Source of the DNA: Rhynchopus sp. YZ270_cl-10
Taxonomy: Eukaryota > Euglenozoa > Diplonemea > Diplonemida > Diplonemidae
Direction: 5' to 3'
Assembly (NCBI GenBank): GCA_964035575.1
Contig: OZ037846.1
Coordinates: 1 to 22,500 of the forward strand
Length of the DNA: 22,500 nt
Positions 7,042 through 16,540 of this stretch are shown piece by piece. Position 1 is the stretch's first letter; each line of letters starts with the position of its first letter. The position numbers and the translations under genes are program-made. The notes beneath the pieces are model-generated. The model ran no database searches and had not been told where the DNA came from. It was given only the letters and a program-made list of their open reading frames with translations.

Positions 7042-7126
7042 GACCTCACGCACTGGGCAGGTGGTCCGCTATTCGCTTCCCACGAGGCGCTCGCGTGCGC
7101 GCTTCGCGCGCCCGCTCGCGGTAACG
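7042..7126 (+). repeat. Fragment of the dispersed ~755-bp family
   Basis: An 85-bp stretch starting GACCTCACGCACTGGGCAGG and ending GGTAACG matches the internal core of the dispersed units at 7924-8013, 18610-18696 and elsewhere. It carries the conserved GCGCGC-TTC-GCGCGC palindrome. The family's 5' start (GGTGACGGGC) is not present upstream, so this is a fragment, closest to the copies that read CCGCTATTCGC rather than CAGCTATTCGC. Confidence 0.85.
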
Positions 7127-7834
7127 CAAACATAAAGCCTCTTTGGTGACTTTTTTACACTTTTCGGCGTTCCTTGCTCACCAGACGCACGCTGCCTCTC
7201 TGAGTTCTGAACACTTTTTCGCCTGCTGTGATTGAGTAGTTGCGGCGGAAGTTCCACGAACGAGTCAAACATGGGGGTGTTCAGGTCCAGGACAGCAAAA
7301 GGCCCCCAAGTCCCTGCGCGCCTGTCGGAAATGTCCCACTGTACGTCTCGTGAGTACATCACTGCGTAGGGACGAGCACTTTCGCGTGTCCCTGGCCAAC
7401 GCCCTTACCGGCAGTCTTCCTCACGACGGATATGTTTCCCCGCAGGTCAAGCAGGCTGATAACCCTGCACGTATGACAAGGCAGGAACGTCGGGTTTGCG
7501 GGTTTGCGACAAGGCAGACACGTCCAGATTGTGCCGCCAGTACCCCGTTGGCGCAAGCAATATGTACTGTACATCGTCGCGCCCTATTGACCTCCTCCGT
7601 AAAGGTCATGTTTGCGACAATCCTACGCCATATTTTTCCGCAGCACCTCAATAAAACATGAAATTTCATACCACACTCGCCTCATTTTACAGCACTCCCG
7701 CAGTGTCATTTTCCAGATATTTCTTGATTTTCCATTCTATGTGTTCATTTTCTTTTCATTGCGACCAATCTCGGTATGATTCGCACTGTAGATATTTCTT
7801 CATTCACACACGTGCGTAAAAAGTCCAAAATTTA
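7127..7834. other. Spacer with a mini-copy of the octamer and an old repeat
   Basis: No confident gene. At 7491-7508 there are two complete copies of the GGGTTTGC octamer in otherwise unique sequence, the only tandem pair outside the array at the left edge. 7675-7833 is a diverged relative of 9345-9505, recognisable by a shared ATGTGTTCATT word, then CATTGC-ACCA-TCTCGG, then GCGTAAAAAGTC, so an older repeat lies on both sides of the good copy at 7835-8600. A minus-strand frame of 97 residues at 7069-7362 looks somewhat protein-like (the segment DVQWDISDRR) but runs into the repeat fragment and has no recognised domain; at most it is a remnant. Confidence 0.55.
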
Positions 7835-8600
7835 GGTGACGGGCTAAAAAACCTGTCGTTCTTGTGTGACACTTCCATGGAAACGTGATCAGGACCTCAC
7901 TTTTTTTACAGGTGGTTTATTTTGTAAGCACCTCACGCACTGAGCAGGTGGTCCGCTATTCGCTTCCCACGGGGCGTTCGCGTGCGCGCTTCGCGCGCCC
8001 GCTCACGGTAACGTGTACAAAAAAACTTCAGTTGGGCCTTCATGAACTGGCTTTTCAGGTGAAGAGTGGCCTGTTAAAAAGCGGTGTTTTTGTGGTAAAC
8101 GCCAGATGGTCAAAAGAGTGATCTGACCATATTCCCCAGGTATAACTGGTACTCAAAAAGTTCATTAACGAGGGAATCTTGCACTTTTGACCATCACATA
8201 TTACATGTGTTTTTTCCAGGTTTTTCAATGCACTTTCCTGTACTGGGAAGCATGCCACAAGTGTCATGTTTTACAAGGTAAAAATGACCAAAAAAGCTGA
8301 TTTTTGGCCGAATGCCACATGTCATTTGGCAGTCCAAATTCTGAACACGACTGAAAAAAAATTTTTTTTTGGGCCTCAATACCCCCAAACTACACGATGT
8401 ACCCAAAAAAGTCACTTTCTGATGAGCAACTATTTCTTTAAAAAAATCGATTTTTTGGTTAAATCCCCCCTGGATGGTGAGGGTGTGTGTGTGTGTGTAC
8501 AACCAACTAGTTGGTGTGTGTGGGTGTGGGTGGGTAGTGTGTGTGGGTGTGGGTGGCGCACAGCCTAAAGTAAAAACTAAAAAACTAAGGTTTTTTAGGA
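7835..8600 (+). mobile_element. Dispersed ~755-bp element, left-hand full copy
   Basis: A full-length copy of the family that is stacked at the right of the window. It starts GGTGACGGGCTAAAAAACC and carries the core with the GCGCGC-TTC-GCGCGC palindrome near 7984. It continues through the GGTATAACTGGTACTC segment, a long A-T tract near 8346-8361 and a GT-rich microsatellite at about 8478-8555. It ends in the hairpin CTAAAAAAC-TAAG-GTTTTTTAG and AGGA. The flanks are ATTTA on the left and ATTTG on the right, consistent with an ATTT target. It differs from the right-hand copies at scattered sites and has a shorter microsatellite, so it looks older. It encodes nothing recognisable. Confidence 0.88.
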
Positions 8601-9899
8601 TTTGGGTGACGGGCTAAAAAACCCTCCCAGCAGGTTAGCGAGCTGGTGTGGTAATGAGGCAGAAAAGAGGCTCCTTTAACACATCTTATCATGTACAGGG
8701 GAGGGAGACTCAAATCATAGTCTTTGGGATAGAAATGGATCACTTTAAAGCTTCACCTTCCACACGTGGATTGTGTGCGCACTTCACGCTCCCCTAATGT
8801 GTACCAAGTAATGAAACACTGGCATCTGCATGAACTCACCTTTTTTTAGCAGGGTGGTGTGTGGTAATGAGGAAGAACAGAGGCTTTTTCAGACAGCTCA
8901 CACCTGGTTCGCGTGCGCGCTTCGCGCGCCCGCTCACTGTAGCAAGTGGGTGAACCACTGGTACAGTTGTTCAACATGACAGGCGCATGCCCAAGTGCGC
9001 TAGTGCCCAGCTAGGTGTGATCGGTACTTCGTTAATACTCTCATCATTTAAAATCCTCAGGGATACCTTCTGCTGTATCTGTACTTCCCTGATGCCAACT
9101 AGACGAGTACTGGTCCGGAACCTCTGTGTAGTTTTGACTCATTAGATCCCGTGTGCACCTGCACAGTGTGTTACCACCTTCGTGTGCCGGTGATACCCAT
9201 CCCAGCACTTTCTACCCACAGACCAACACCTTCACACTGTTTCTAGATGAAGTGCCTTGACTCTCTCCTACACATTGCCAATGAGTGTCACAATTTGTTT
9301 TCCAAATTAAAACATGAAAATCCAAAACTTTTCGTAAATTTCACGGCTACGCTCGCCAGAATTTCCAGCACTCCTAGAGTGTTACTCTAAGCTTATTTTG
9401 TGGCTCTCTGTACCATGTGTTCATTATCTTTCCATTGCAACCAGTCTCGGCAAGATTAGAACCTCACATAATTATTCATTTACACCTGAGCGTAAAAAGT
9501 CGAAAATTTTTGGTTTTTGTGGCAAACGCCAGCTGGTCTGAAGAGTGATCTGACCATATTCCCCAGGTATAACTTGTACTCAAAAAATGAATTGGCGAAG
9601 GAATCTTGCACTTTTGACCACCACACATTACATGTGTTTTTAAGGCAAAAATGAACGAAAAAGCTGATTTTTGGCTGAATGGCAAGTGTCACTAACATGA
9701 AGGGTATCAGGTTAGGACTGAAAAAAAGTAGTTTTTCAGGCCTCAATATCTCCATATAACACGACTATAAAATGTACATTTTTTCTGATATGCAACTATT
9801 TTTTGTGTTTTTTGGTGTTTTCCGGTCTATGGTGAGGGTGTGTGTGGGTGTGTGTGGGTGTGTGTGGGTGTGTGTGGGTGTGTGTGGGTGTGTGTGGGT

Positions 9900-9924
9900 G
9901 GGGGTCTCTTTAGGATAAAATATG
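9900..9924 (+). repeat. Terminal inverted repeat, left end of the retroelement
   Basis: GGGGGTCTCTTTAGGATAAA and the following bases (TATG) match the reverse complement of 14704-14727, with a two-base length difference after TCTCT. It directly follows the GT microsatellite of the host repeat. Confidence 0.8.
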
Positions 9925-9976
9925 GGGGGAAAGGTCTTTTTAGGTTAATAGCGCCGAAAAAACGGCAGCGAGGTAT

Positions 9977-10006
9977 GTGGTCATGAGGGCGAGACTGGGG
10001 AAACAC
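9977..10006 (+). repeat. 30-bp direct repeat, left copy
   Basis: Thirty bases identical to 14479-14508 (core CATGAGGGCGAGACTGGGG). Internal direct repeats of this kind resemble the split direct repeats of Ngaro/VIPER-type elements, which are thought to serve circle formation. The right copy overlaps the start of the gag-like ORF. Confidence 0.85.
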
Positions 10007-10273
10007 CCGTCGCTCGTGCCCTGACCTGTGCCCAACTTTGACGCCACACTGAGGTAGCGTTCTCCACGTGAGAAGCATAATCTCCAATACTGTCTCATGA
10101 CAGAAAACAACTCCGAACACAAAAAATATGGCACGAAAAAACGTAACGTAGGTAAAAAACAGCCCCACGCGAAACACACGCACGAAACATCAAAAACAAC
10201 AACCTTGACTCGACCATTCGCACTCCGACGACCAGAAAAAACAAAGCCACACCCTAGAAAATAGAAAAAACAT

Positions 10274-11960
10274 CTACTGCAGGACATCGTCAGACACTCT
10301 CATCCCCGACGCCTCCTCCACGACGTGACCAAACCTGTTGGGACTCAAACTCACGCCCTGACCTGCCAGCTTCTGTCGGGACCCCCAGTCGGCGGGCATC
10401 TCGTCGGTCTTAATCCACCTGATGTGAAGGTGTGCCTTCGCTGCGGAGAGTCGCGTGCTCATCCTCCTCAGAATGGAGTTGCCCAGGCGGGTGCGGGAGT
10501 GGCCTCTCCTGAGGACATACTTCACCGCCTCGTTGTCCACGAAAAGAACGATAGCTGTGTGGCCGCCCTCCAAAGCTGCTGCCATGCCCTTCTCAGCCGC
10601 ACGCAGCTCCAACACAAACATCTCTCCAGAGGTGTGCGTCGATTCCCACCGTCCGTGCCTTTCGACGCCAGAAAAAGAGTTCTGCAGCTTCGACACCCAG
10701 CCCCAGCCTGTCGTGGACGCGTCGGTCCATACTGCGATGGAGAAATGTATCGGGGGCGGAGAGGGGAAGGGAACCGTCACACAAGTCTGAATGTTCGCCA
10801 CAGCGAAAGCTGCCAACTCCTCCTTCGTCGCAACGTGCATGGCCACGTCGTCATCCCATGACAGCTTCTTGCGGGAGACGAGTTGTGCTTTACTGCGCAC
10901 GAACTGCAAAGTGTGGCAAAGAAAACATAGCTTGAAATCCAGGACGTACGCGGCTCTGAACACAAGTCCGCATACCTTCCACCATTTTCGTAGGGAACAG
11001 GTCTCCAGCTTCAGGGTGTCATGAATGATGCGTGATGACTTTAACCTCCACTCCTCTGGTAACGAAAAAGATTGCAACGGAAGGTTCCACACTATGCCGA
11101 TGAGGTCAACGACTTCAGCCGGTTTAGCCATGGACTTCTTCACGTTTACCTCCGCACCCGCACGCTGCAGACGGTCACGCACAAAAGCCGTCTTAGCCGC
11201 CGCCTCAGCAGGATATGCACCCCACACAAAAATGTCGTCAAGGTACACAACACCCCATTTGTTCAGAATGGGGCCAAGAAAAATCTCAGAAGTGTTCTGC
11301 GCGATGTACGGCGCGTACGCAAAACCCATGGGTAGACGCGCCCATCTAAACCAACGTCCCCCAGCCTGCACACAAAAATATTTGGACACCTCGGGTGAGA
11401 GGGGGAACTGGTGGAAATACCCCTTTAGGTCGGTCTGTTGAGCAAAGCGTGCGTTTGACACCTTAAGCATTGTTGCAAGCTTGTGGGGGTTGACCAGGGA
11501 GAAAGGCTGTGGCTTGGCGATCCTTTTGTTAACAGGACGTCCATCCACCACTAGCCTCCGCAGTTGCGGGTCACTCTTCGGGACGTCAAAAACGCAAACT
11601 GCGCCCTTCTTGCGGTCAGTCCGAGCAAGAGGAATCAATACCTTCGACTTCACGCACTCCGACACAAAAGAATTTGGGATTTTTGACTTCGGGCCAGGGA
11701 GCGGGATCGGTCCAGATAAAGCATCTGCAATCTTACGTCCGGAAGTACACCACTGCAGGAAATCAGAGTCCTTCCCTACCTCCTCAGCCATCCTGCGCAC
11801 GGCCTCCAACACGATTAGGCCCGTGGGGAAAGAATCAAGGCTTTTCTTTATGATGGGGGGGGGCTTGCAGAGCCCCACGGGGAAGTAGTCGGGGTCAGGC
11901 ACCTCTATCCCCTCGTCGCAGACTGGTAGGGGATATTTCGCCCCGTTGATCAGTGCAGCA
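10274..11960 (-). CDS. Reverse transcriptase-RNase H region of the YR retrotransposon
   Basis: This region would copy the element's RNA into DNA and remove the RNA strand. The reverse transcriptase is shown by a fingers/palm series: VVDGRPVNK, then TDLKGYFHQFPL, LPMGFAYAP, and the catalytic YLDD near 11240. The RNase H domain follows near 10720-10370, with WTDASTTGWG, an ELRAAE segment, FVDNEAV and a final ADWGSR, the pattern typical of DIRS-order elements. The C-terminus is at 10274. The same frame stays open upstream to 13522, where it overlaps the recombinase and gag-like reading frames, so the exact N-terminus is unclear; recognisable polymerase sequence begins about where the recombinase ORF stops. 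Confidence 0.93.
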
Positions 11961-13198
11961 ACTGCAGGGTCTTCAGCTCCTCCGTCTCCCTCATCCGTGC
12001 AGATACGTTCGTCGCGTTCAGGTATGCCGCTGTCTGCCCCACGTTGCTGTGTCGCAGGAGTAGACGCATTCTTTCGTTTGATGCCCCCTGCAGTTGAATC
12101 GCTTGCGCCGCTCCTCTCTTGAATGAGTGCATCCACGTCCCCTTTGGCATGACCTTGCGAATGCGCTCCATCAGCGACTCGAACTCTCGTGTGTTGCCCC
12201 CCATCACGGTGTTGTGGTGTTGCACAGTTCTCCAAAAAGACACCGCGATTGCTGTTAGAGGACCCGGAGGAAGATAGATGGGGGGGCGAGCCACCAGGAC
12301 GCCCTTCTCCTTCGCAAATAGTTCTGCTCCTACCTTGATCGGCGACTCCCCTGCACAATGAATCTCGCGCCAATCCGATTTGTTCAGAAAACGTAGGTCT
12401 GGGACGCGGGACCTCGTAATGTAGGACATCGCAGCTAAAGCGGCGGCATGTTGGTCTCCGGCCTTGACAAGCTTGTTCACGCCGGTGATGACATCGGAGG
12501 GAGGAAGAGGTGGCGCCTGTCTCGGACGTACCGCCGCAGATAGTCTTCTGAGCGCCTTCTTTGCCCCCAATACACGGACCGTTGCGACCCCTCTGATCCC
12601 TCGCCGCTTGCACTCTCGCAGGATCTTGCACATGTAGCCTACTACGGAGCGGGGGGCCGCCGTACGTAGCCTGCGGTGCGCGAACTGCAGAAGATGCACT
12701 TCCTTGCTCAGATGAGGAGCAGTTGCGCAGCCCCTCAGGAAATCGCTCCACACTCGTTGCACCTCTCCTTGGGTCGTTGGGGCAGTCGCGTGCAGGTGCA
12801 GTTCGTCCCACGGAATCCTCTCGTGCATCGCCCTCCCCAGGGCCTTTCCATCCCTGATGGAGAAAAAGTTGTGGTCGACCAAATTGCGGGGACCTCCTTT
12901 CGCTCGTGGTAGCCGCGATGCGAATCTTGTCGTTGGGGAAGGTGGTGGAGACAGATTTGGAGGAGGGCATACGCCCCATCGTAGTGGTGCCGGCTCTTCT
13001 TCCGCTTGGTGCAGGCCAACGTGTAGGCTGTCTGGGCGCAAAGCTGCCTTGTTGTTCTTGTTTTGGCGCAAAGCTGCCTTCTTGTTGTTCTCTTTTGGGC
13101 GCAAAGCTGCCTTGTTGTTTGGGCGCAAAGCTGCCGAATTGTTGACCTTTTTGTCTTTGTCTTTTATCAGGCGCGAAGCTGCCAAATTGTTTTTGTCT

Positions 13199-13231
<33 letters not shown>

Positions 13232-13308
13232 TTGTTCTTGTTTTTGATTTTGATTTTGTTTTTTCTCAGGCGCAACGAAGCAGCCGATGTTTTTTGTCCC
13301 AGGTGCAC
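11950..13308 (-). CDS. Tyrosine recombinase of the YR retrotransposon
   Basis: A 452-residue ORF. The N-terminal ~110 residues are low complexity (Asn/Lys-rich, then repeated AALRP/AALRQNK units made by a 24-33 bp DNA repeat at about 13030-13185). The C-terminal part has the phage-integrase layout: a helical core-binding region, then MSYITRSRVPDLRFL, then WMHSFKRGAAQA, then LLLRHSNVGQTAAYLNAT carrying the likely nucleophile tyrosine. The enzyme would join a circular DNA copy of the element to the genome. It lies between the gag-like ORF and the polymerase, whereas in DIRS1, PAT and Ngaro the recombinase is last. Confidence 0.88.
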
Positions 13309-13367
13309 TGAAGCCGCTGGTTCGCTCTCCCACTTCCATCTCTCTCTGGTCAGTGGTGCCGTAGTTA

Positions 13368-14486
13368 CTACCTGCGAGGGGCGTAGGAATGGTTCCGAAA
13401 AAACCAGTTCGGGCGTTGGTTGGCACCTCCTCTGGAGTGCCGCGGCTTGTTTTCTGTTCTCGGACGCTTAGGTGCCCTTCCTCCCTGTGCATGAGATGTC
13501 GGAGCCTTTCTCTTCTGTCCAACCCCTGCTGCTGCCTTCAGGGCGGCTTTCCTGTCCGAGGAGACCCCGTTTGAGGCGGTCATGGATTTGGAGAAGGCCT
13601 GGGCCGCCTCCCATCCTTCCTTCGCCCGGATGCCTAGGTGCATCACAGAGTTGAGGAGACCGGACAGGATGTCGTTCGGTGGGGAACCTTCCAAGATGCT
13701 GAACATGATATCCATGCTCGCCTTGATGGCATCCCTGGCGTCCCCTTGCTCCCTTGGCAGGTACATCTCGGTGAGGCGGTTGCGGAGGGTAAGCAGCTGT
13801 ACCTCCGAGAGCTCGTGCCATTTGTCCGGGACGAGCAGTACATTGTCCACTGTGAGCTTCTTGGTAGGGGCGGAAGCCTCGCCTTCGCTCTCGCTATCCC
13901 CGATGCTCGCATCCTTCTTCTCATCCTCTGACTTGTCCTCATGTGTAGGGAGGGGGGGGGCGGGGGGGGCAGGGTGTTGTGTGTTGGAACGAGGGGTGAA
14001 GTGCACGGTGAGGCGTTCGCGCTCCTCGTCCCTCTCTGCGTCTCTCACGCTCTCCGCCGCAAACGCTTCAGCAACGGTGTTCACGGAGGCGGGAGGGGTA
14101 GGCACTTCGGGGGAGTGAGGCAGCTCGGCGTCGCCCTCCCTCACGACAGCTCCAAAAAGCTCGTCTCCCAGCCTCTTCCGGAGGACTCCAAGGAGCAATA
14201 GAAGACGCAGACAGGGAACATCTGTCCAGTCCGAGGGCACAGTTCCCGTGACGCGTGCCAACGCAGCGCGCACGTGTTCCTCCCCGAAATCTTCCTTCTC
14301 CCCCCGGAAATCCTCAAACGTCCGGACGCACAGCGCGCCCGTGACGGACTCCCAGGCGTTTCCCAGTGCAGACTTCACGGCGTCCGACGAATCCGCAACG
14401 ATGTTCGCAACATCTCGCGACATCCGGAACGACCGTGACCCACTCTTGGCCCTGAGCGACTCCAGCGCTTCATCCATAGTGGTCAT
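13368..14486 (-). CDS. Gag-like ORF of the YR retrotransposon
   Basis: A 372-residue ORF, first in the element. I choose the ATG at 14486 (MTTMDEALESL) because it sits at the inner edge of the 30-bp direct repeat; the open frame continues upstream to 14633, but that part is rich in Cys/Tyr/Pro and looks non-coding. The protein is highly charged: an acidic central segment (near THEDKSEDEKKDASIGDSES), helical stretches, and a basic C-terminal tail (KRPRTENKPRHSRGG) suited to nucleic-acid binding. No CCHC zinc knuckle is seen. The gag-like role is inferred from position, size and the basic tail, not from sequence similarity. Confidence 0.7.
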   Translation of the reverse strand: MTTMDEALESLRAKSGSRSFRMSRDVANIVADSSDAVKSALGNAWESVTGALCVRTFEDFRGEKEDFGEEHVRAALARVTGTVPSDWTDVPCLRLLLLLGVLRKRLGDELFGAVVREGDAELPHSPEVPTPPASVNTVAEAFAAESVRDAERDEERERLTVHFTPRSNTQHPAPPAPPLPTHEDKSEDEKKDASIGDSESEGEASAPTKKLTVDNVLLVPDKWHELSEVQLLTLRNRLTEMYLPREQGDARDAIKASMDIMFSILEGSPPNDILSGLLNSVMHLGIRAKEGWEAAQAFSKSMTASNGVSSDRKAALKAAAGVGQKRKAPTSHAQGGRAPKRPRTENKPRHSRGGANQRPNWFFRNHSYAPRR

Positions 14487-14508
14487 GAGGGCGAGACTGG
14501 GGAAACAC
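14479..14508 (+). repeat. 30-bp direct repeat, right copy
   Basis: Identical to 9977-10006. On the element's coding strand the repeat ends with CATGACCAC, so it includes the proposed start codon of the gag-like ORF. Confidence 0.85.
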
Positions 14509-14703
14509 AACACAAAATACTGATGAAGGTGGTGGTGAGATTTCCCCGTAACGTCCTCAACCAACCTTGCCGAAGCAAGTGGTAAGCAATAACAACAAAA
14601 GGGCACGTAGCAATAGAGAAATGGTACGCGCAAAAAAAAAAAAAAAAAAAAAATATATCCATAGCGAAAAAGGGGGAGGGGGAAAAGACTTTCTTATTCG
14701 CGA

Positions 14704-14727
14704 CATATTTTATCCTAGAGACCCCCC
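14704..14727 (-). repeat. Terminal inverted repeat, right end of the retroelement
   Basis: CATATTTTATCCTAGAGACC and the C-run after it mirror 9900-9924. Between here and the resumed GT microsatellite (14762) lie about 35 further bases, including a small GTAGC-AAA-GCTAC hairpin at 14732-14744. I place the outer boundary at about 14760, but it could be at 14727. Confidence 0.75.
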
Positions 14728-14880
14728 TGGCGTAGCAAAGCTACTTAAACAAGTTTACAGTATGTGTGTGGGTGTGTGTGGGTGTGTGTGGGTGGGTGGC
14801 GCACACCTCTAAAGTAAAAACTAAAAAACTAAGGTTTTTTAGAATTGGTACTGCTGGCATGCTTCCCAGCACAGCAACAG

Positions 14881-15747
14881 GTGGAGCTGTGGAGCTGTGG
14901 AGCTGTGGAGCTGTGGAACTGTGGAGCTGTGGAGCTGTGGAGCTGTGGAGCTGTGGAGCTGTGGAGCTGTGGAGCTGTGGAGCTGTGGAGCTGTGGAGCT
15001 GTGGAGCTGTGGAGCTGTGGAGCTGTGGAGCTGTGGAGCTGTGGAGCTGTGGAGCTGTGGAGCTGTGGAGCTGTGGAGCTGTGGAGCTGTGGAGCTGTGG
15101 AGCTGTGGAGCTGTGGAGCTGTGGAGCTGTGGAGCTGTGGAGCTGTGGAGCTGTGGAGCTGTGGAGCTGTGGAGCTGTGGAGCTGTGGAGCTGTGGAGCT
15201 GTGGAGCTGTGGAGCTGTGGAGCTGTGGAGCTGTGGAGCTGTGGAGCTGTGGAGCTGTGGAGCTGTGGAGCTGTGGAGCTGTGGGCTGTGGAGCTGTGGA
15301 GCTGTGGAGCTGTGGAGCTGTGGAGCTGTGGAGCTGTGGAGCTGTGGAGCTGTGGAGCTGTGGAGCTGTGGAGCTGTGGAGCTGTGGAGCTGTGGAGCTG
15401 TGGAGCTGTGGAGCTGTGGAGCTGTGGAGCTGTGGAGCTGTGGAGCTGTGGAGCTGTGGAGCTGTGGAGCTGTGGAGCTGTGGAGCTGTGGAGCTGTGGA
15501 GCTGTGGAGCTGTGGAGCTGTGGAGCTGTGGAGCTGTGGAGCTGTGGAGCTGTGGAGCTGTGGAGCTGTGGAGCTGTGGAGCTGTGGAGCTGTGGAGCTG
15601 TGGAGCTGTGGAGCTGTGGAGCTGTGGAGCTGTGGAGCTGTGGAGCTGTGGAGCTGTGGAGCTGTGGAGCTGTGGAGCTGTGGAGCTGTGGAGCTGTGGA
15701 GCTGTGGAGCTGTGGAGCTGTGGAGCTGTGGAGCTGTGGAGCTGTGG

Positions 15748-15750
<3 letters not shown>
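14881..15750. repeat. Second octamer satellite (GGAGCTGT)n, about 108 units
   Basis: A tandem array of an 8-bp unit, GTGGAGCT on the plus strand, very uniform. The visible variants are one GTGGAACT unit near 14917 and one shortened unit (GTGGGCT) near 15281. It starts just after a short segment (14852-14870) that matches, in inverted orientation, the GGGAAGCATGCC part of the dispersed family. It ends in a run of 30 T. As with the first satellite, the 8-bp period leaves several frames open on both strands without meaning. The unit contains AGCT, a 4-bp palindrome. Confidence 0.98.
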
Positions 15751-15784
<34 letters not shown>

Positions 15785-16182
15785 GGCTTAGAGTTTTTGT
15801 TGTGAGGGTGGTGGGAAGGAAACGCGATGGGGAAATAAAGCACAGTGGATAACCCTTTCCAGATGAAAGTGAGGGTAAGAGGTAGAAAATGACTAAGAGG
15901 CACTGGGGCGACTACAGACATTATCATCCACTGAAAAGAAACTGAAAAGAAAAACAAATGGAACAACAATAACACAAACGGGGCAGAAGGAACACCGGCA
16001 CCACAGGGTGTGTGAGACACTGTGAAATTCGCTGAAATCGCAGGGCTACTCCAGAAAACTGTGAGGGGGGTGGGAAATTGTGGGAAACAAACAAAGGACA
16101 AGAGAAATTGTTTTCTGTACATCTAATCATTCACAAAAAATTTATTTACATTCTACCTTCTAGAAAAAAAAACTGTACAGCA

Positions 16183-16183
<1 letters not shown>
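15751..16183. repeat. T30 plus 403-bp segment, copy 1 of a duplication
   Basis: Thirty Ts (15751-15780) and then a 403-bp unique sequence (15781-16183) that I find identical, base by base as far as I can compare, to 16537-16939, also preceded by 30 Ts. Read on the minus strand the segment ends in A30, as a polyadenylated retroposed sequence would, but no polyadenylation signal sits close to the tail and no known RNA is recognised. A ~110-residue minus-strand frame inside it (starting MYRKQFLLSF) is Phe/Ser/Pro-rich with no domain; I do not call it a gene. Confidence 0.9.
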
Positions 16184-16237
<54 letters not shown>

Positions 16238-16503
16238 TGGAGCTGTGGAGCTGTGGAGCTGTGGAGCTGTGGAGCTGTGGAGCTGTGGAGCTGTGGAGCT
16301 GTGGAGCTGTGGAGCTGTGGAGCTGTGGAGCTGTGGAGCTGTGGAGCTGTGGAGCTGTGGAGCTGTGGAGCTGTGGAGCTGTGGAGCTGTGGGCTGTGGA
16401 GCTGTGGAGCTGTGGAGCTGTGGAGCTGTGGAGCTGTGGAGCTGTGGAGCTGTGGAGCTGTGGAGCTGTGGAGCTGTGGAGCTGTGGAGCTGTGGAGCTG
16501 TGG

Positions 16504-16506
<3 letters not shown>
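16184..16506. repeat. A52 run and short third octamer array
   Basis: Fifty-two As (16184-16235) replace the A7 found after the second 403-bp copy. They are followed by about 34 units of the GGAGCTGT octamer (16236-16506), again with one shortened GTGGGCT unit (near 16391). The array is joined to a 30-T run, as in the first copy. The two arrays therefore share phase, variant and junction but differ threefold in length. Confidence 0.93.

Positions 16507-16540
<34 letters not shown>

Larger units (their letters stand above)
9900..14760 (-). mobile_element. YR retrotransposon (DIRS/Ngaro/VIPER order)
   Basis: A ~4.85-kb element on the minus strand inserted in the GT microsatellite of an older repeat. 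Its parts, in its own 5' to 3' order, are a gag-like ORF, a tyrosine recombinase ORF, then reverse transcriptase plus RNase H. The ends carry a short inverted repeat (9900-9924 and 14704-14727, around GGATAAAATATG). A 30-bp direct repeat lies inside both ends (9977-10006 and 14479-14508). No DDE integrase, protease or long LTR is seen, as expected for this order, which integrates by YR recombination of a circular DNA. It looks whole and fairly young: the three main frames are long and open. Gag-YR-RT is not the usual DIRS1 order (YR last) and is the order known for VIPER of trypanosomatids. Confidence 0.9.
8605..14843 (+). mobile_element. Old copy of the dispersed family, split by a retroelement
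   Basis: A second unit starts directly after the previous one (GGTGACGGGCTAAAAAACCC at 8605). It keeps diverged family segments near 8762-8804 and 8909-8935, and from about 9518 (AACGCCAGCTGGTCTGAAG) to the GT microsatellite ending at 9899. The 3' end resumes at about 14762 with GT repeats, GGCGCACACCTCTA and the terminal CTAAAAAAC hairpin at 14821-14842. The intervening ~4.86 kb is a YR retrotransposon inserted in the microsatellite. The 5' part is roughly 700 bp longer than in other units and holds unfamiliar sequence at about 8940-9340, so it is either a longer subfamily or carries another old insertion. No gene is seen in 8605-9899. Confidence 0.7.

Noticed and set aside
7042-7126. tRNA-derived SINE promoter in the repeat core
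   Set aside because: GGCAGGTGGTCCGC and GCGTTCGCG faintly resemble A- and B-box words, but no B box matching GGTTCGANNCC is present and no poly-A tail ends the unit.
7069-7362. 97-residue minus-strand frame as a host gene
   Set aside because: Part looks protein-like, but it runs into a repeat fragment, has no recognised domain and no supporting exon structure.
10325-14118. Several plus-strand frames of 90-200 residues across the retroelement
   Set aside because: They are antisense shadows of the minus-strand gag-like, recombinase and polymerase regions.
14839-16122. Open frames on both strands through the GGAGCTGT arrays, with poly-Lys or poly-Phe stretches
   Set aside because: They are by-products of an 8-bp unit without stops and of T30 or A52 runs.
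15781-16122. ~110-residue minus-strand protein frame starting MYRKQFLLSF, present twice
   Set aside because: The duplication of DNA explains its repetition; it is low complexity, has no domain, and runs into the poly-A/octamer region.
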